Notes: generated by a model from the letters alone, not told the origin. Counted from the stretch's first letter, positions 7,910 through 17,586 are shown. The stretch is DNA of 56,538 nt from Fidelibacterota bacterium (GCA_018002295.1 JAGNGI010000008.1:1-56538); one strand, 5' to 3'. Program-made: numbers and translations.

Positions 7910-9709
7910 ATGTGTGGTATTGTGGCTTATATCGGTAATCAACCAGCCGTTCCGTTATTATTGGAGGGACTTAAAAAACTCGAGTATCGCGGGTACGATA
8001 GCGCGGGAATTTGCATTGCTTTTGACCATCACCTGGAAGTTATTAAAAGGAGTGGTAAAATTGCCGAACTTGAAAAAGTCGCTGATCTTAGCTCGATCAC
8101 TTCTCATATTGGCATCGCTCACACTCGCTGGGCAACTCATGGAGCTCCCAATGAAATCAACGCTCATCCCCATCTGTCCTGCCACGGAGAAATTGCCATA
8201 GTCCACAATGGTATAATTGAAAATTTTCGTAGTCTAAGAGATATGTTAATCCAAGAAGGGCATCATTTCTCGTCCGAAACTGATTCGGAAGTATTGGCTC
8301 ATTTAATCGAAAAATTTTATGAAGGCGACCTAGCAACAGCAGTCGTTAAAGCCTTGCATAATGTCGAGGGTACTTTCGGAATAGCGGTGATGCATAAAGA
8401 TGAGGAACATTTGGTGATCGCCCGCCGTGGCTCGCCGATTATTATCGGTTTAGGTAATCAGGAAACTATTGTAGCTTCCGACGCCGTTTCTATCATTCCT
8501 CATACTAAAAAAGTCATTTACCTAAAAGATAATGAAATCGCGGTGATCGGATTTAACGATTGCCATTTACAAAATCTCGACGGTCAATTCATTGATAGCG
8601 ATGTTCAAGAAATTCGCTGGAATATTTCTCAGATCGAGAAACGCGGCTTTAAACATTTCATGCTGAAGGAAATATTTGAGCAACCGGAAGCCGTTCAGAA
8701 TACTTTGCGCGGTCGCATCACTAACGGACAAATCAAATTATCTCTAAACACTGACCTTAATCGCGTGCAAAGGATCATTATTGCGGCTTGCGGCACTAGC
8801 TGGCATTCAGCCTTGATTGGTAAGAATTTAATCGAAAAATATACTGGCATACCGACTGAAGTAGATTATGCATCCGAGTTTCGTTACCGCGAGTCTATAA
8901 TTAACGGCGAAGTTCTGATGATCGTCATTTCTCAATCGGGCGAAACCGCCGATACTTTGGCGGCTTTACGAAAAGCCAAATCAGCTGGTACGCAGACACT
9001 TGGCATTATCAACGTAGTCGGTTCTACTATCGCCCGCGAAGTAAATTCCGGCATTTACTTACACGCCGGACCGGAAATCGGCGTCGCCAGTACCAAAGCT
9101 TTTATTTGCCAGGTGATCGCCTTATTTCTACTGGCACTCTATATCAAGCAACAAAAGGGAGAACTCATTGATCCGGCTCTTTTAGCCAAGATAGATATGA
9201 TTCCGGAACAAATCCGCCAGGTAGCCGAACATTCTGACAATCTGCGGGAAATTGCATCGGCTTATTATCTGAATCGGAATTTTCTTTATCTTGGGCGTGG
9301 TATCAATTATCCCGTCGCTTTGGAAGGGGCATTGAAACTCAAAGAAATTTCATACATTCATGCCGAAGGTTACCCAGCCGCCGAAATGAAACATGGACCA
9401 ATTGCTTTGATTGACGAAAATATGCCAGTCGTTTTTATCGCTACGAAGGGGGCTGTTTTCGATAAAGTTCTCAGTAATATGCAGGAGGTTAAAGCTCGCG
9501 GCGGGCAAATTTTAACCATTACCGACCATAATAATCCACACCTGCAAGAACTCTCCAATCATTTGATAATTGTTCCGGAGACCAGCGAAGACCTTTCGCC
9601 GCTCATCAATGTCATACCGCTCCAATTACTAGCCTACCACATCGCTGATCTGAAAGGCTTAAACGTTGATAAACCTCGTAATCTGGCAAAATCGGTCACA
9701 GTTGAGTAG
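7910..9709 (+). CDS. glmS: Glutamine-fructose-6-phosphate aminotransferase (isomerizing)
   Basis: It makes glucosamine-6-phosphate, the entry to UDP-GlcNAc for peptidoglycan and surface glycans. Cys2 after the initiator Met is the glutaminase nucleophile, and the N-terminal Ntn domain shows LEYRGYDSAG and HTRWATHG. Two SIS sugar-isomerase domains follow (CGTSWHSA and SQSGETADT; later LGRGINYPVALEGALKLKE). The end is the canonical PRNLAKSVTVE. Length 599 is typical. It is monocistronic, and its product feeds the UDP-sugar pool used by the glycan cassette. Confidence 0.97.
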   Translation: MCGIVAYIGNQPAVPLLLEGLKKLEYRGYDSAGICIAFDHHLEVIKRSGKIAELEKVADLSSITSHIGIAHTRWATHGAPNEINAHPHLSCHGEIAIVHNGIIENFRSLRDMLIQEGHHFSSETDSEVLAHLIEKFYEGDLATAVVKALHNVEGTFGIAVMHKDEEHLVIARRGSPIIIGLGNQETIVASDAVSIIPHTKKVIYLKDNEIAVIGFNDCHLQNLDGQFIDSDVQEIRWNISQIEKRGFKHFMLKEIFEQPEAVQNTLRGRITNGQIKLSLNTDLNRVQRIIIAACGTSWHSALIGKNLIEKYTGIPTEVDYASEFRYRESIINGEVLMIVISQSGETADTLAALRKAKSAGTQTLGIINVVGSTIAREVNSGIYLHAGPEIGVASTKAFICQVIALFLLALYIKQQKGELIDPALLAKIDMIPEQIRQVAEHSDNLREIASAYYLNRNFLYLGRGINYPVALEGALKLKEISYIHAEGYPAAEMKHGPIALIDENMPVVFIATKGAVFDKVLSNMQEVKARGGQILTITDHNNPHLQELSNHLIIVPETSEDLSPLINVIPLQLLAYHIADLKGLNVDKPRNLAKSVTVE

Positions 9710-9730
9710 CTGAAATAGAAATAAAACTTA

Positions 9731-9749
9731 GCTAACAAGGAGCGTTAGC
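9731..9749 (+). terminator. Hairpin after glmS (weak terminator candidate)
   Basis: GCTAAC (9731-9736) pairs perfectly with GTTAGC (9744-9749) around a 7-base loop, 22 bases after the glmS stop. No T-run follows directly, so it may act as an mRNA end stabiliser rather than an intrinsic terminator. Confidence 0.35.
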
Positions 9750-9842
9750 ATTTGCCTCGTCTCGAAAAAAACTGCAACAATTCTCCTTTTAATTTCTATA
9801 CTTTTTTTAAATTAACTGAGTTTTAAGATAGCGGAGAAAATT

Positions 9843-11177
9843 ATGTTAAAAGAAATAAGTCTGGGAATAATTTTAATGTTCAGCCTGTGGGTAACCGGTC
9901 AGACGGCTGAGCCGTTTTTTCCTTATAAATATAATGTGGAAGTTTTACCAAACGGCTTGAAAGTCATTACTATTCCAATGGAAAGCAACGGGATCGTGGC
10001 TTATTATTCCATCACCCGCACCGGTAGTCGGGACGAATGGGAACCGGGACATTCCGGATTCGCCCATTTGTTTGAACATCTGATGTTCCGCGGCACCGAG
10101 AAATATCCCGGCTCGCTTTATGATAAAACTATAACTGAATTAGGCGCCGACGCTAATGCTTATACCACTGACGATTACACCTGTTATCATCTGAATTTTG
10201 CCGCAGAAGATCTGGAAAAAATCATCGAGATGGAAAGCGATCGCTTCATCAATTTAGCTTATAAGGAGGAAGAATTTAAGACCGAAACCGGGGCCGTTTA
10301 CGGTGAATTTCTCAAAGGGCGAGTCAGTCCGTGGTTCGTCTTATACGAAAAGCTTTACGATGTCGCTTTCGACAAGCACACCTACAAACACACTACCATT
10401 GGATTTGAAGCCGATGTGAAAGCTATGCCTTCAATGTATAAATACAGTAAAACTTTTTTCCAGCGCTACTACCGACCGGAGAATGTCGTTTTGCTCATCG
10501 TCGGTCAGATCGAGACCGAGAAAACTCTCGAACTTGTTCGTAAATATTACGGCAATTGGCAATCCGGCTATGTCTCCCCCCAAATCGAATCCGAACCGCC
10601 TCAAACTGCCGAACGCAAGGCGGAAGTCATTTATCCCGGGAAAACTCTGCCAATCGTCATGGTCGCTTACAAAAGTGATGCCTATGATCCTGACAATCGT
10701 CTATACGTAGCCGGACTTCTGCTTGAGCAATTAGCTTTCGGAGAAAATAGCGACCTTTATAAGCGATTGGTTTTAAAAGAACAGAAAGTCGAGTTCATCA
10801 CAGCCGACTTTTCGGTCAGTCGTGATCCTAAATTGAACGAAATTTACGCTATGGTAAAATCGCCGGACGATATTGACTACGTCCGCGAACAGATTTTTAT
10901 GACAATGGAACAATTCAAGACTGAAGCCGTCCCTGAGTCTCGCCTCGAGGATCTCAAAAAACATTTGAAATACAGCTTTCTGATGAATCTGGATACTCCT
11001 GATAACGTGGCGGGCAATCTAGCTAATTACGTTGCCATCACAGGTGGAATTGAAACCGTTGATCAACTATTTAACCAAATAATGAATGTCACCGTCACCG
11101 ATATTCAGCAAGCCGCTCAGTATTATGGCGTTCCCGAAAAAAGAACAGTAGTCATTCTTAAAGGAGTCGCGCAATGA
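9843..11177 (+). CDS. Secreted M16-family zinc protease, catalytic subunit
   Basis: A signal peptide (hydrophobic residues ~5-18, cleavage near TGQTAEP) is followed by an M16 domain. The inverted zinc motif is H75-L-F-E78-H79 and the distal glutamate is Glu155 in ETGAVYGEF. The second M16 domain covers ~200-440. The next gene encodes a related protein without HxxEH, so the pair likely forms an M16B heterodimer at the cell surface or in the periplasm. The two coding regions overlap by four bases, which favours equal expression. The natural substrate is unknown. Confidence 0.88.
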   Translation: MLKEISLGIILMFSLWVTGQTAEPFFPYKYNVEVLPNGLKVITIPMESNGIVAYYSITRTGSRDEWEPGHSGFAHLFEHLMFRGTEKYPGSLYDKTITELGADANAYTTDDYTCYHLNFAAEDLEKIIEMESDRFINLAYKEEEFKTETGAVYGEFLKGRVSPWFVLYEKLYDVAFDKHTYKHTTIGFEADVKAMPSMYKYSKTFFQRYYRPENVVLLIVGQIETEKTLELVRKYYGNWQSGYVSPQIESEPPQTAERKAEVIYPGKTLPIVMVAYKSDAYDPDNRLYVAGLLLEQLAFGENSDLYKRLVLKEQKVEFITADFSVSRDPKLNEIYAMVKSPDDIDYVREQIFMTMEQFKTEAVPESRLEDLKKHLKYSFLMNLDTPDNVAGNLANYVAITGGIETVDQLFNQIMNVTVTDIQQAAQYYGVPEKRTVVILKGVAQ

Positions 11178-12685
11178 AAACCAAATTAACTCTACTATTA
11201 AGTTGGGGAATTATGGCTAGCATTTTACTTTCAAATTGTGGTTCTAAAATCGACGCTTCTCGTTGTGTGCTCCTACCGGTAGCCGAAGATCCGACTGTCT
11301 CTTACCGCATTTATTTCAAAGTCGGCTCCCAGGATGATCCCGCCGGTAAAGAGGGATTGGCGTTCCTGACTGCTCATATGTTAAGTGAAGCCGCTACTCA
11401 AAGTAATTCTTACGAAGAAATAATTGCGAAATTATTTCCACTAGCGGCGTCCTACGACGCTACGGTTTCGGCAGAGATGACCGTGATTTCCGGCCGCGTG
11501 CACCGAGACAATCTCCCGGCTTATTACCCGCTTTTTACCGAAGCGATCCTCAAACCGGCTTTCCAAGAAGATGACCTGAATCGTCTGAAAAGCAACGTCT
11601 TGAATTATCTTGAAAATGTTTTGAAATACGCTAATGACGAAGAACTCGGCAAGGCGGTGCTTTATAATGAAATCTTCGCCGGAACCGGCTACGGACATCC
11701 GACCGAGGGATTAATCAACAGCATTAATTCCATTACGATCAACGACGTCAAAGATTTCTATCAAAAAATGTACAACCGCAACAATGTCATCATCGGACTG
11801 GGTGGCGGATACGATAACGAAACGTTGGCAAAATTGCAGAAAGACCTGGCGCGACTTCCTCGCGGCGTGGAAAATATCGCGACTCGAGCCGTTCCCTACG
11901 ACATTCAGGGCTTAAAAGTTACCATCGTTGAAAAGGACGCTAATGCTACTGCTATTAGCCTTGGTTTTCCAATCAATATCACACGGGAAAACCCAGAATG
12001 GTATGCCCTGGCAGTCGCCAATTCCTGGTTCGGCGAGCACCGCAATTCCAGTAGTCATCTCTACCAAGTCATCCGCGAAACCCGCGGCTTGAATTATGGC
12101 GACTACAGCTATATCGAGCATTTTCCCAATAGCGGCTATTACCAATTTCCACCGGTCAACGTCGCCCGCCATCAACAAATATTCGAAATTTGGATTCGGC
12201 CGGTACCGAACGAAACCCGCCATTTCGTCCTAAGAGCAACTATGCGTGAATTACATAATTTCATTGAAAACGGACTAACGCCAGAGCAATTCAATCTCAC
12301 CCGCAATTTCCTACGCAAGTATATTCTACATTATGCCCCGACGACAATGATGCGCCTCGGCTATGCAATTGATGACAAATTCTATGGAATAAAAGGAAGT
12401 CATCTGGAAAATTTCCGCGTCGCACTCGACAATATGACCGTTAACGACGTCAATAGCGCCATTCGCAAATATCTGCAATATGATAATCTTCAAATCGTGA
12501 TCGTCACCAACGAAGCCGAAAAATTACGCGAAGACTTGCTTGCTAATACACCCAGCCCGATTAAATATGTTACCCCGAAGCCCGATGTAGTGCTTAAAGA
12601 AGACCTCGAGATTGCAAACTACCCACTTGCTATCCAACCCGAAAATATTAAAATCGTAAACATTCGGGATTTATTCTATGAATAA
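11174..12685 (+). CDS. M16-family non-catalytic subunit, predicted lipoprotein
   Basis: The signal sequence ends in a lipobox LSNC with Cys22, so it should be lipid-anchored. At the HxxEH position the sequence is AHMLSEAA, so zinc binding is lost. The C-terminal half has ETRGLNYGDYSY, matching the Arg/Tyr pair of non-catalytic M16B partners that position the substrate. Length is 503. It overlaps the catalytic subunit by four bases and nadC by eight. Membrane anchoring of this partner would tether the catalytic subunit; this is inference. Confidence 0.85.
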   Translation: MKTKLTLLLSWGIMASILLSNCGSKIDASRCVLLPVAEDPTVSYRIYFKVGSQDDPAGKEGLAFLTAHMLSEAATQSNSYEEIIAKLFPLAASYDATVSAEMTVISGRVHRDNLPAYYPLFTEAILKPAFQEDDLNRLKSNVLNYLENVLKYANDEELGKAVLYNEIFAGTGYGHPTEGLINSINSITINDVKDFYQKMYNRNNVIIGLGGGYDNETLAKLQKDLARLPRGVENIATRAVPYDIQGLKVTIVEKDANATAISLGFPINITRENPEWYALAVANSWFGEHRNSSSHLYQVIRETRGLNYGDYSYIEHFPNSGYYQFPPVNVARHQQIFEIWIRPVPNETRHFVLRATMRELHNFIENGLTPEQFNLTRNFLRKYILHYAPTTMMRLGYAIDDKFYGIKGSHLENFRVALDNMTVNDVNSAIRKYLQYDNLQIVIVTNEAEKLREDLLANTPSPIKYVTPKPDVVLKEDLEIANYPLAIQPENIKIVNIRDLFYE

Positions 12686-13649
12686 TTCCGCCAAAAATTT
12701 CACAGATTCACGCACTAAAGATGTCAAGCAATGCTTCGACATCTCGACCGAATTGCGACTCGATAATAAATACTATCGCAAATTCGTACTGACTTTTTTC
12801 GACAATCTACTGGATTTTGACATCAGCAGTAAGGACGCATCTTTACAACCGGCGAAATATTATCAACGCCAGGTAACCGCCATTATCAAAGCCAAAGCGC
12901 CGGCAATTATTGCCGGAATGGCGGAAATACAGGCTTTTCTCGATCATCATAATCTACTAAGCACTTCAGATTTTAAAGATGGCGATCCGGTCAAAGGCGG
13001 CGAAACGATTATGACTATCGAAGGCCGGGCTGATCGCATTCTGACGGTCGAGCGCACCGTCTTGAACATTTTCCAACGATTGTCCGGAATTGCCACCGTT
13101 ACAGCCGAATATAGCCAGGCGCTCAAAGGTCTGCCCTGTTTTGTAACTGCCACCCGTAAAACTCTTTGGGGAATCGTAGATAAAAGCGCACTGCAATACG
13201 GCGGCGGATTAACTCACCGACTCGGACTGGCAGACGCCGCCATCTTAAAAGAAAATCACTTAACGGTTCTAAAAAATTCCGGTGATCCGCAAGCACTTAT
13301 GACTGCCTTAGACGCTATTGTAGCCACTGACCCGTTTTTGCGATTCGTCGAAGTCGAGGTCACTAACGACGATGAATTCTGGCAAGTTGTTGAGGCTTAT
13401 AACCGCTTAAGGCCAGAAACCTACTGCGTGATAATGTTCGATCATTTTGCGCCGGAAAATATCGCGCAACTGATTAAGGCAACGAAAAATAATGGGGTTT
13501 ATCCAACAATTTTCTTCGAGGCATCCGGCAATATAACACTCGAGACAATTCGTGATTACGCCGCCAGCGGCGTGGACGTTATCTCGGTTGGGGCATTGAC
13601 TCACTCAGTAAAAAGCGCCGACTTCAGTCTGCTGATTAATAAATTCTAA
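12678..13649 (+). CDS. nadC: Nicotinate-nucleotide pyrophosphorylase (carboxylating), divergent
   Basis: It converts quinolinate and PRPP to nicotinate mononucleotide in NAD synthesis. Recognisable elements are ERTVLN at 125-130, TATRKT at 157-162, YGGGLTHRLGLAD at 174-186 and KENH at 191-194. The segment after TRKT reads LWGIVDKSALQ instead of the usual PGLR-type stretch. It is 323 residues, longer than the common ~280-290, mainly at the N-terminus. It overlaps the M16 lipoprotein gene by eight bases. nadA and nadB are not nearby. ModD-like relatives are the main alternative. Confidence 0.8.
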   Translation: MNNSAKNFTDSRTKDVKQCFDISTELRLDNKYYRKFVLTFFDNLLDFDISSKDASLQPAKYYQRQVTAIIKAKAPAIIAGMAEIQAFLDHHNLLSTSDFKDGDPVKGGETIMTIEGRADRILTVERTVLNIFQRLSGIATVTAEYSQALKGLPCFVTATRKTLWGIVDKSALQYGGGLTHRLGLADAAILKENHLTVLKNSGDPQALMTALDAIVATDPFLRFVEVEVTNDDEFWQVVEAYNRLRPETYCVIMFDHFAPENIAQLIKATKNNGVYPTIFFEASGNITLETIRDYAASGVDVISVGALTHSVKSADFSLLINKF

Positions 13650-13757
13650 TCCAAAACAGCCCGGTCCGACGATTTTATCGTGATTCGCCTATCATTTTTC
13701 CCATTTTAATCCGTTTTAGTTTTTATTTCTATATCAACCATAATTAATTTTGCTCCG

Positions 13758-15956
13758 ATGAAACCGATTTATCTTGATTATAACGCTAGCACCCCTCTCC
13801 TACCGGAAGTGGTGGACGCTATGTTACCATTTCTGAAAAATGTCTTCGGCAATCCATCCAGCAGTCATTTCTACGGACAGGAAAGCAAACAGGCCATCGA
13901 AAATGCTCGCCGTCAGGTCGCGGAAATGTTGAATTGCCAGCCTGAAGAAATCGTCTTCACCAGCGGCGGCAGTGAATCCAATAACTTCGCTATTCGCGGA
14001 ATAGCCGAAATGCATCCCGGCGGCCACATCATTACCAGCACTATTGAACACCCAGCAGTCCTGGAAGTCTGTCGCTACCTGGAAAGTAAAAATTACTCCG
14101 TTACTTACTTACCGGTCAATAGCGATGGTTTGGTCGAAATACCTGCCGTTCAAGCCGCCATTCGTCCCGACACTTTCCTAATTACTATTATGCTTGCCAA
14201 TAACGAAATCGGTACGATTCAGCCGATTCGCGAAATCGCCGCTCTCGCCCATAAACACGGAATTTTAGTCCATACCGATGCCGCTCAGGCGGTCGGGAAA
14301 ATAGTCGTTGATATGCGCGAGCTGGATGTGGATTTACTCTCAGTCGCTGGACATAAAATGTACGCTCCCAAAGGTGTCGGTGCCCTTTTCATACGAACCG
14401 GCACTCAAATCGCTCCATTGATTTATGGCGCCGGACATGAACGTGGGTTGCGACCCGGCACCGAAAATGTGCTGGAAATCGTCGGCTTGGGTAAAGCGGC
14501 TGAAATATTCCGAGCGAAATCGGCTGAAATTGTGTCCCGACAAAAGGCGCTTGGTGAAAAATTCTTCAACGATTTACGAACTGCAATTCCCGAACTTGGC
14601 TTAAACGGTCATCCAACGCAAAAACTCACCAATACTTTCAATGTTTATTTTCCGGGAATAGATGCCAATACCATGCTGGCGGAATTGACGCAAGTTGCGG
14701 CTTCGGCTGGCGCCGCCTGCCATGCCAGTAGCATTACGCCTTCGCATGTTTTAAAGGCGCTTGGCTTGCCGAATGAACGGATTCTCGGAAGTGTCCGCTT
14801 CTCGCTGGGACGTTTTACGACCGAAGATGAAATCGCTGATGCCGTATCGGCAATCAGTCAAACTTATCATCGTTTAATCGGCGCAGAGGAAATATCTGTC
14901 CCCGTCACATCTGACGAACCAATCCGGTTGACGCAATTCACGCACGGTCTCGGTTGCGCCTGCAAAATTCGTCCCCAAACTCTCGAAAAAATTCTACGTG
15001 AAATCAGACCACGCATGGCACTTAACGTGCTAGTTGACTTCTCGGCTTCCGACGACGCCGCCATATATAAAATTAATGACGAGCAAGCGATCGTAGCAAC
15101 CGTTGATTTTTTTACTCCAATTGTGGATGATCCATACGATTTCGGGAGAATTTCAGCGGCTAACTCGTTGAGTGACGTTTATGCGATGGGCGCTGAGCCA
15201 CTGTTTGCCTTAAATGTAGTAGCCTTCCCTGAAAAACGCCTGCCGGTAGAAATTTTGACTCAGATTTTACGCGGCGCACAGTTTATCGCTGATCAGGCTG
15301 GTATCCCGATTCTCGGCGGTCATACCGTCGAAGATAACGAACCAAAATTCGGTCTGGTGGCAATTGGCATTATTCATCCTGAAAAAATTATCCGAAATAT
15401 CGGCGCGCAACCCGGTGATGCTTTAATTCTGACCAAACCGATCGGCGTCGGGATTCTTTCGACGGCTCTCAAGCGCGGTTTATTAGATGAACTGACGAAA
15501 AATCTGATCATCGCCAATATGACCGAACTGAACGCCACCGCCGCAGAAGTGATGAAGTCATTTCCGGTGCACGCCTGCACTGACATTACCGGATTTGGTC
15601 TTTTGGGACATTTACATGAAATGACCACCGGCAGTCGTGTCCGAGCCCAGATTTCAGCCTCGTCTGTACCGATTTTACCGTCCACTAACGAGATGGTTTT
15701 ACGCAATGTTATTCCGGGCGGCACCGAGGCGAACTTATCGTTTATTTCACCGATGGTCATCTGGGATAAAATGATAACGGATAGCGATAAAATAATTTTG
15801 TGCGATGCTCAGACTTCTGGTGGCTTGCTAATTGCTGTTGCGGATGAATTTGCCAATGATATGCTGGCACAATTACATCAAGCAGGTGTAATAAATGCGG
15901 CTAAAATCGGCAAAATTGAGTCCGGTGCTGATGGAAAAATTAAGGTTGTTCCTTAG
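13758..15956 (+). CDS. selD: Cysteine desulfurase / selenide water dikinase fusion (NifS-SelD)
   Basis: Residues 1-375 form a complete NifS/IscS-like desulfurase with PLP lysine Lys200 (AGHK) and catalytic Cys321 in a GAACH motif, the form I recall from selenocysteine lyases. Residues ~388-732 form a complete SelD with the catalytic pair Cys400 and Lys403 in GCACK, followed by the ATP-binding domain (DFFTPIVDDPYDFG, GGHTVEDNEPKFG, CTDITGFGLLGH). SelD makes selenophosphate for selenocysteine or selenouridine; a fused desulfurase could hand over selenium directly. The SelD cysteine is encoded by TGC, so it is not itself a selenoprotein. No selA, selB or mnmH is in the window. Confidence 0.93.
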   Translation: MKPIYLDYNASTPLLPEVVDAMLPFLKNVFGNPSSSHFYGQESKQAIENARRQVAEMLNCQPEEIVFTSGGSESNNFAIRGIAEMHPGGHIITSTIEHPAVLEVCRYLESKNYSVTYLPVNSDGLVEIPAVQAAIRPDTFLITIMLANNEIGTIQPIREIAALAHKHGILVHTDAAQAVGKIVVDMRELDVDLLSVAGHKMYAPKGVGALFIRTGTQIAPLIYGAGHERGLRPGTENVLEIVGLGKAAEIFRAKSAEIVSRQKALGEKFFNDLRTAIPELGLNGHPTQKLTNTFNVYFPGIDANTMLAELTQVAASAGAACHASSITPSHVLKALGLPNERILGSVRFSLGRFTTEDEIADAVSAISQTYHRLIGAEEISVPVTSDEPIRLTQFTHGLGCACKIRPQTLEKILREIRPRMALNVLVDFSASDDAAIYKINDEQAIVATVDFFTPIVDDPYDFGRISAANSLSDVYAMGAEPLFALNVVAFPEKRLPVEILTQILRGAQFIADQAGIPILGGHTVEDNEPKFGLVAIGIIHPEKIIRNIGAQPGDALILTKPIGVGILSTALKRGLLDELTKNLIIANMTELNATAAEVMKSFPVHACTDITGFGLLGHLHEMTTGSRVRAQISASSVPILPSTNEMVLRNVIPGGTEANLSFISPMVIWDKMITDSDKIILCDAQTSGGLLIAVADEFANDMLAQLHQAGVINAAKIGKIESGADGKIKVVP

Positions 15957-15982
15957 TAAAAATTTTTTAGATTAGCAAAGTT

Positions 15983-16903
15983 ATGACCCGTTTTCGTAAA
16001 GAATACTCAAAAATTGCCCGGAAGCTGACAAGCGCCGACCTTCAATCCGGAATAGGAAACAGTGAATTAAGTCTCGATAATATTGTTAGTGATGGTAGAT
16101 TAGCTGTGGACTCGCAATTTTTCATGGGCGTTTTCAGCCGACAGGGTTTGCTAAATGCCATTCGGGCTTTCGGACTTTTGGATATTCTCGAGCGAAAAGA
16201 ATTGACGAATATTACAATAGACATTGACACCAGTGATCCGTATATCCATCGCCTTTATGCCTATAGCGGAAAGCCGCTAAACGAAAATAAAATCTGTGAA
16301 TTAGTATTAAAACAAGGTCCGCTTCATTTTGAAAATAAGCCACTATCGTCTTTCCCCCGTAGAACTGCCAATATATTATATATAGAATGGCTTCTACTCC
16401 AAAATCCACGCGAAAAATTTTCACCCGAAAAACCGCCCTTGCCCGGCCAGAATTATCCCGGCCTTGGTATTGGCGATCGCCTAATGGAAATTATGATACT
16501 TATGACCCGTCGCCTTAACTTGGAAGGTATTATCAATAAACCGCATTACTTTCATACAGCGTTTATGTTCAGTAAAGAGTTCGTGTTCATCAATCCCTAC
16601 AATCAGGCTTTGATGTATGCAATCAGTAAAGACTTATTGGCTAAATACTCATTCTGGATGGTAGCTTGGGCGGCGCATTTCAACTGTATTATTAATAAAA
16701 ATGACGGCAAACCAATGGATTGGAAGACAGGCGACCTTATCCTGCCCTTCACCAAAGATTTGATTAAATACTTTCGCGGGCGCGAATATCAGCAGGAGGT
16801 TAGCCGACTTATAGCTAATTTCTCCTTCGAAATCGATCTTGATAAATTACATACCGCCCTTAAAAGCAATGACCTTGAAAAATACGCTCGATTTCCTAAA
16901 TAA
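15983..16903 (+). CDS. Conserved-looking protein of unknown function
   Basis: I do not recognise this 306-residue protein. It is soluble, with no signal peptide or membrane segment. The most motif-like stretch is LPGQNYPGLGIGDRLMEI near residues 153-170, followed by a helix and PHYFHTAFMFSK, whose buried aromatic and His residues look like a ligand or metal pocket. The N-terminal ~60 residues are charged. It starts 26 bases after the NifS-SelD gene and ends 14 bases before the thiamine pyrophosphokinase, so it probably shares their transcript. Confidence 0.75.
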   Translation: MTRFRKEYSKIARKLTSADLQSGIGNSELSLDNIVSDGRLAVDSQFFMGVFSRQGLLNAIRAFGLLDILERKELTNITIDIDTSDPYIHRLYAYSGKPLNENKICELVLKQGPLHFENKPLSSFPRRTANILYIEWLLLQNPREKFSPEKPPLPGQNYPGLGIGDRLMEIMILMTRRLNLEGIINKPHYFHTAFMFSKEFVFINPYNQALMYAISKDLLAKYSFWMVAWAAHFNCIINKNDGKPMDWKTGDLILPFTKDLIKYFRGREYQQEVSRLIANFSFEIDLDKLHTALKSNDLEKYARFPK

Positions 16904-16917
16904 TTTTCTGAATTAAA

Positions 16918-17586
16918 TTGACTCCCAACACCCCAATAAATTTTCTATCACCGACGGCTTTAGTCCTGGGAAATGGAAATTACCCAAACTGGTTTGATAT
17001 CAAACAATTTCAAGTGGAATATAAAGTGCTATTGGTTTGCGCCGACGGCGGAGCGGAAAAAGCACGCCAATTGAATTTAATGCCCGATTTGATAATTGGC
17101 GATATGGATTCTGTTACCACGGATACCATAAATCATTTTCAATCCAGCGAGGTAAAGATCATTCACCAACCAAATCAGAATAACAATGATTTGGAAAAAT
17201 GCCTGCGCTGGCTTTTGCGACATGGCTGGCGGCAATTCGTATTAGTTGGATTTACCGGAAGGCGCGATGATCAAACTATCGCGACTTTACAGATAATGAG
17301 AAAGTATGCCCGGCGAGCGCAGTTTCTGTTATTTACCGAGACAGCACAAATTTATTTATTGAAAAAAGGCACTTGGCTCATTAATGCCATACCCGGCCAG
17401 ACCATTTCTCTGTTCGGTTTTCCAAGAGTTTATCATCTAACTACTCGAGGCCTTCAATATCCAACCAAGGACGAAAATTTAACAGGTGGTTCGCACGGTC
17501 TAAGTAATACCGCCACTGATGAAATGGTTCAAATTCAATTTTCCAGTGGTTATTTATTAGTTGTCGCGATTCAGGAGCTAAATTGA
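16918..17586 (+). CDS. thiN: Thiamine pyrophosphokinase
   Basis: It phosphorylates thiamine to thiamine diphosphate using ATP. The family pattern is visible: CADGGAEKA at 41-49, PDLIIGDMDS at 56-65, NNDLEKCL at 89-96, and a C-terminal GLQYP...GLSN element that shapes the thiamine pocket. The usual GGRxDH motif appears as GRRDD at 114-118, so the final His is Asp. The start is TTG with a weak ribosome site, probably coupled to the preceding gene. It overlaps the downstream symporter by four bases. Confidence 0.88.
   Translation: MTPNTPINFLSPTALVLGNGNYPNWFDIKQFQVEYKVLLVCADGGAEKARQLNLMPDLIIGDMDSVTTDTINHFQSSEVKIIHQPNQNNNDLEKCLRWLLRHGWRQFVLVGFTGRRDDQTIATLQIMRKYARRAQFLLFTETAQIYLLKKGTWLINAIPGQTISLFGFPRVYHLTTRGLQYPTKDENLTGGSHGLSNTATDEMVQIQFSSGYLLVVAIQELN

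Noticed and set aside
15374-15760. Long minus-strand frame (128 codons) inside the SelD domain
   Set aside because: It is an antisense shadow of a clearly coding region with good SelD motifs.
13758-15956. Selenocysteine (in-frame TGA) in SelD or neighbours
   Set aside because: The SelD active-site cysteines are TGC codons, and I saw no gene in the window that needs readthrough of TGA.
16880-16917. TPP riboswitch before thiN
   Set aside because: Only 14 bases separate thiN from the preceding gene and no conserved TPP-aptamer segments are visible there or further upstream.
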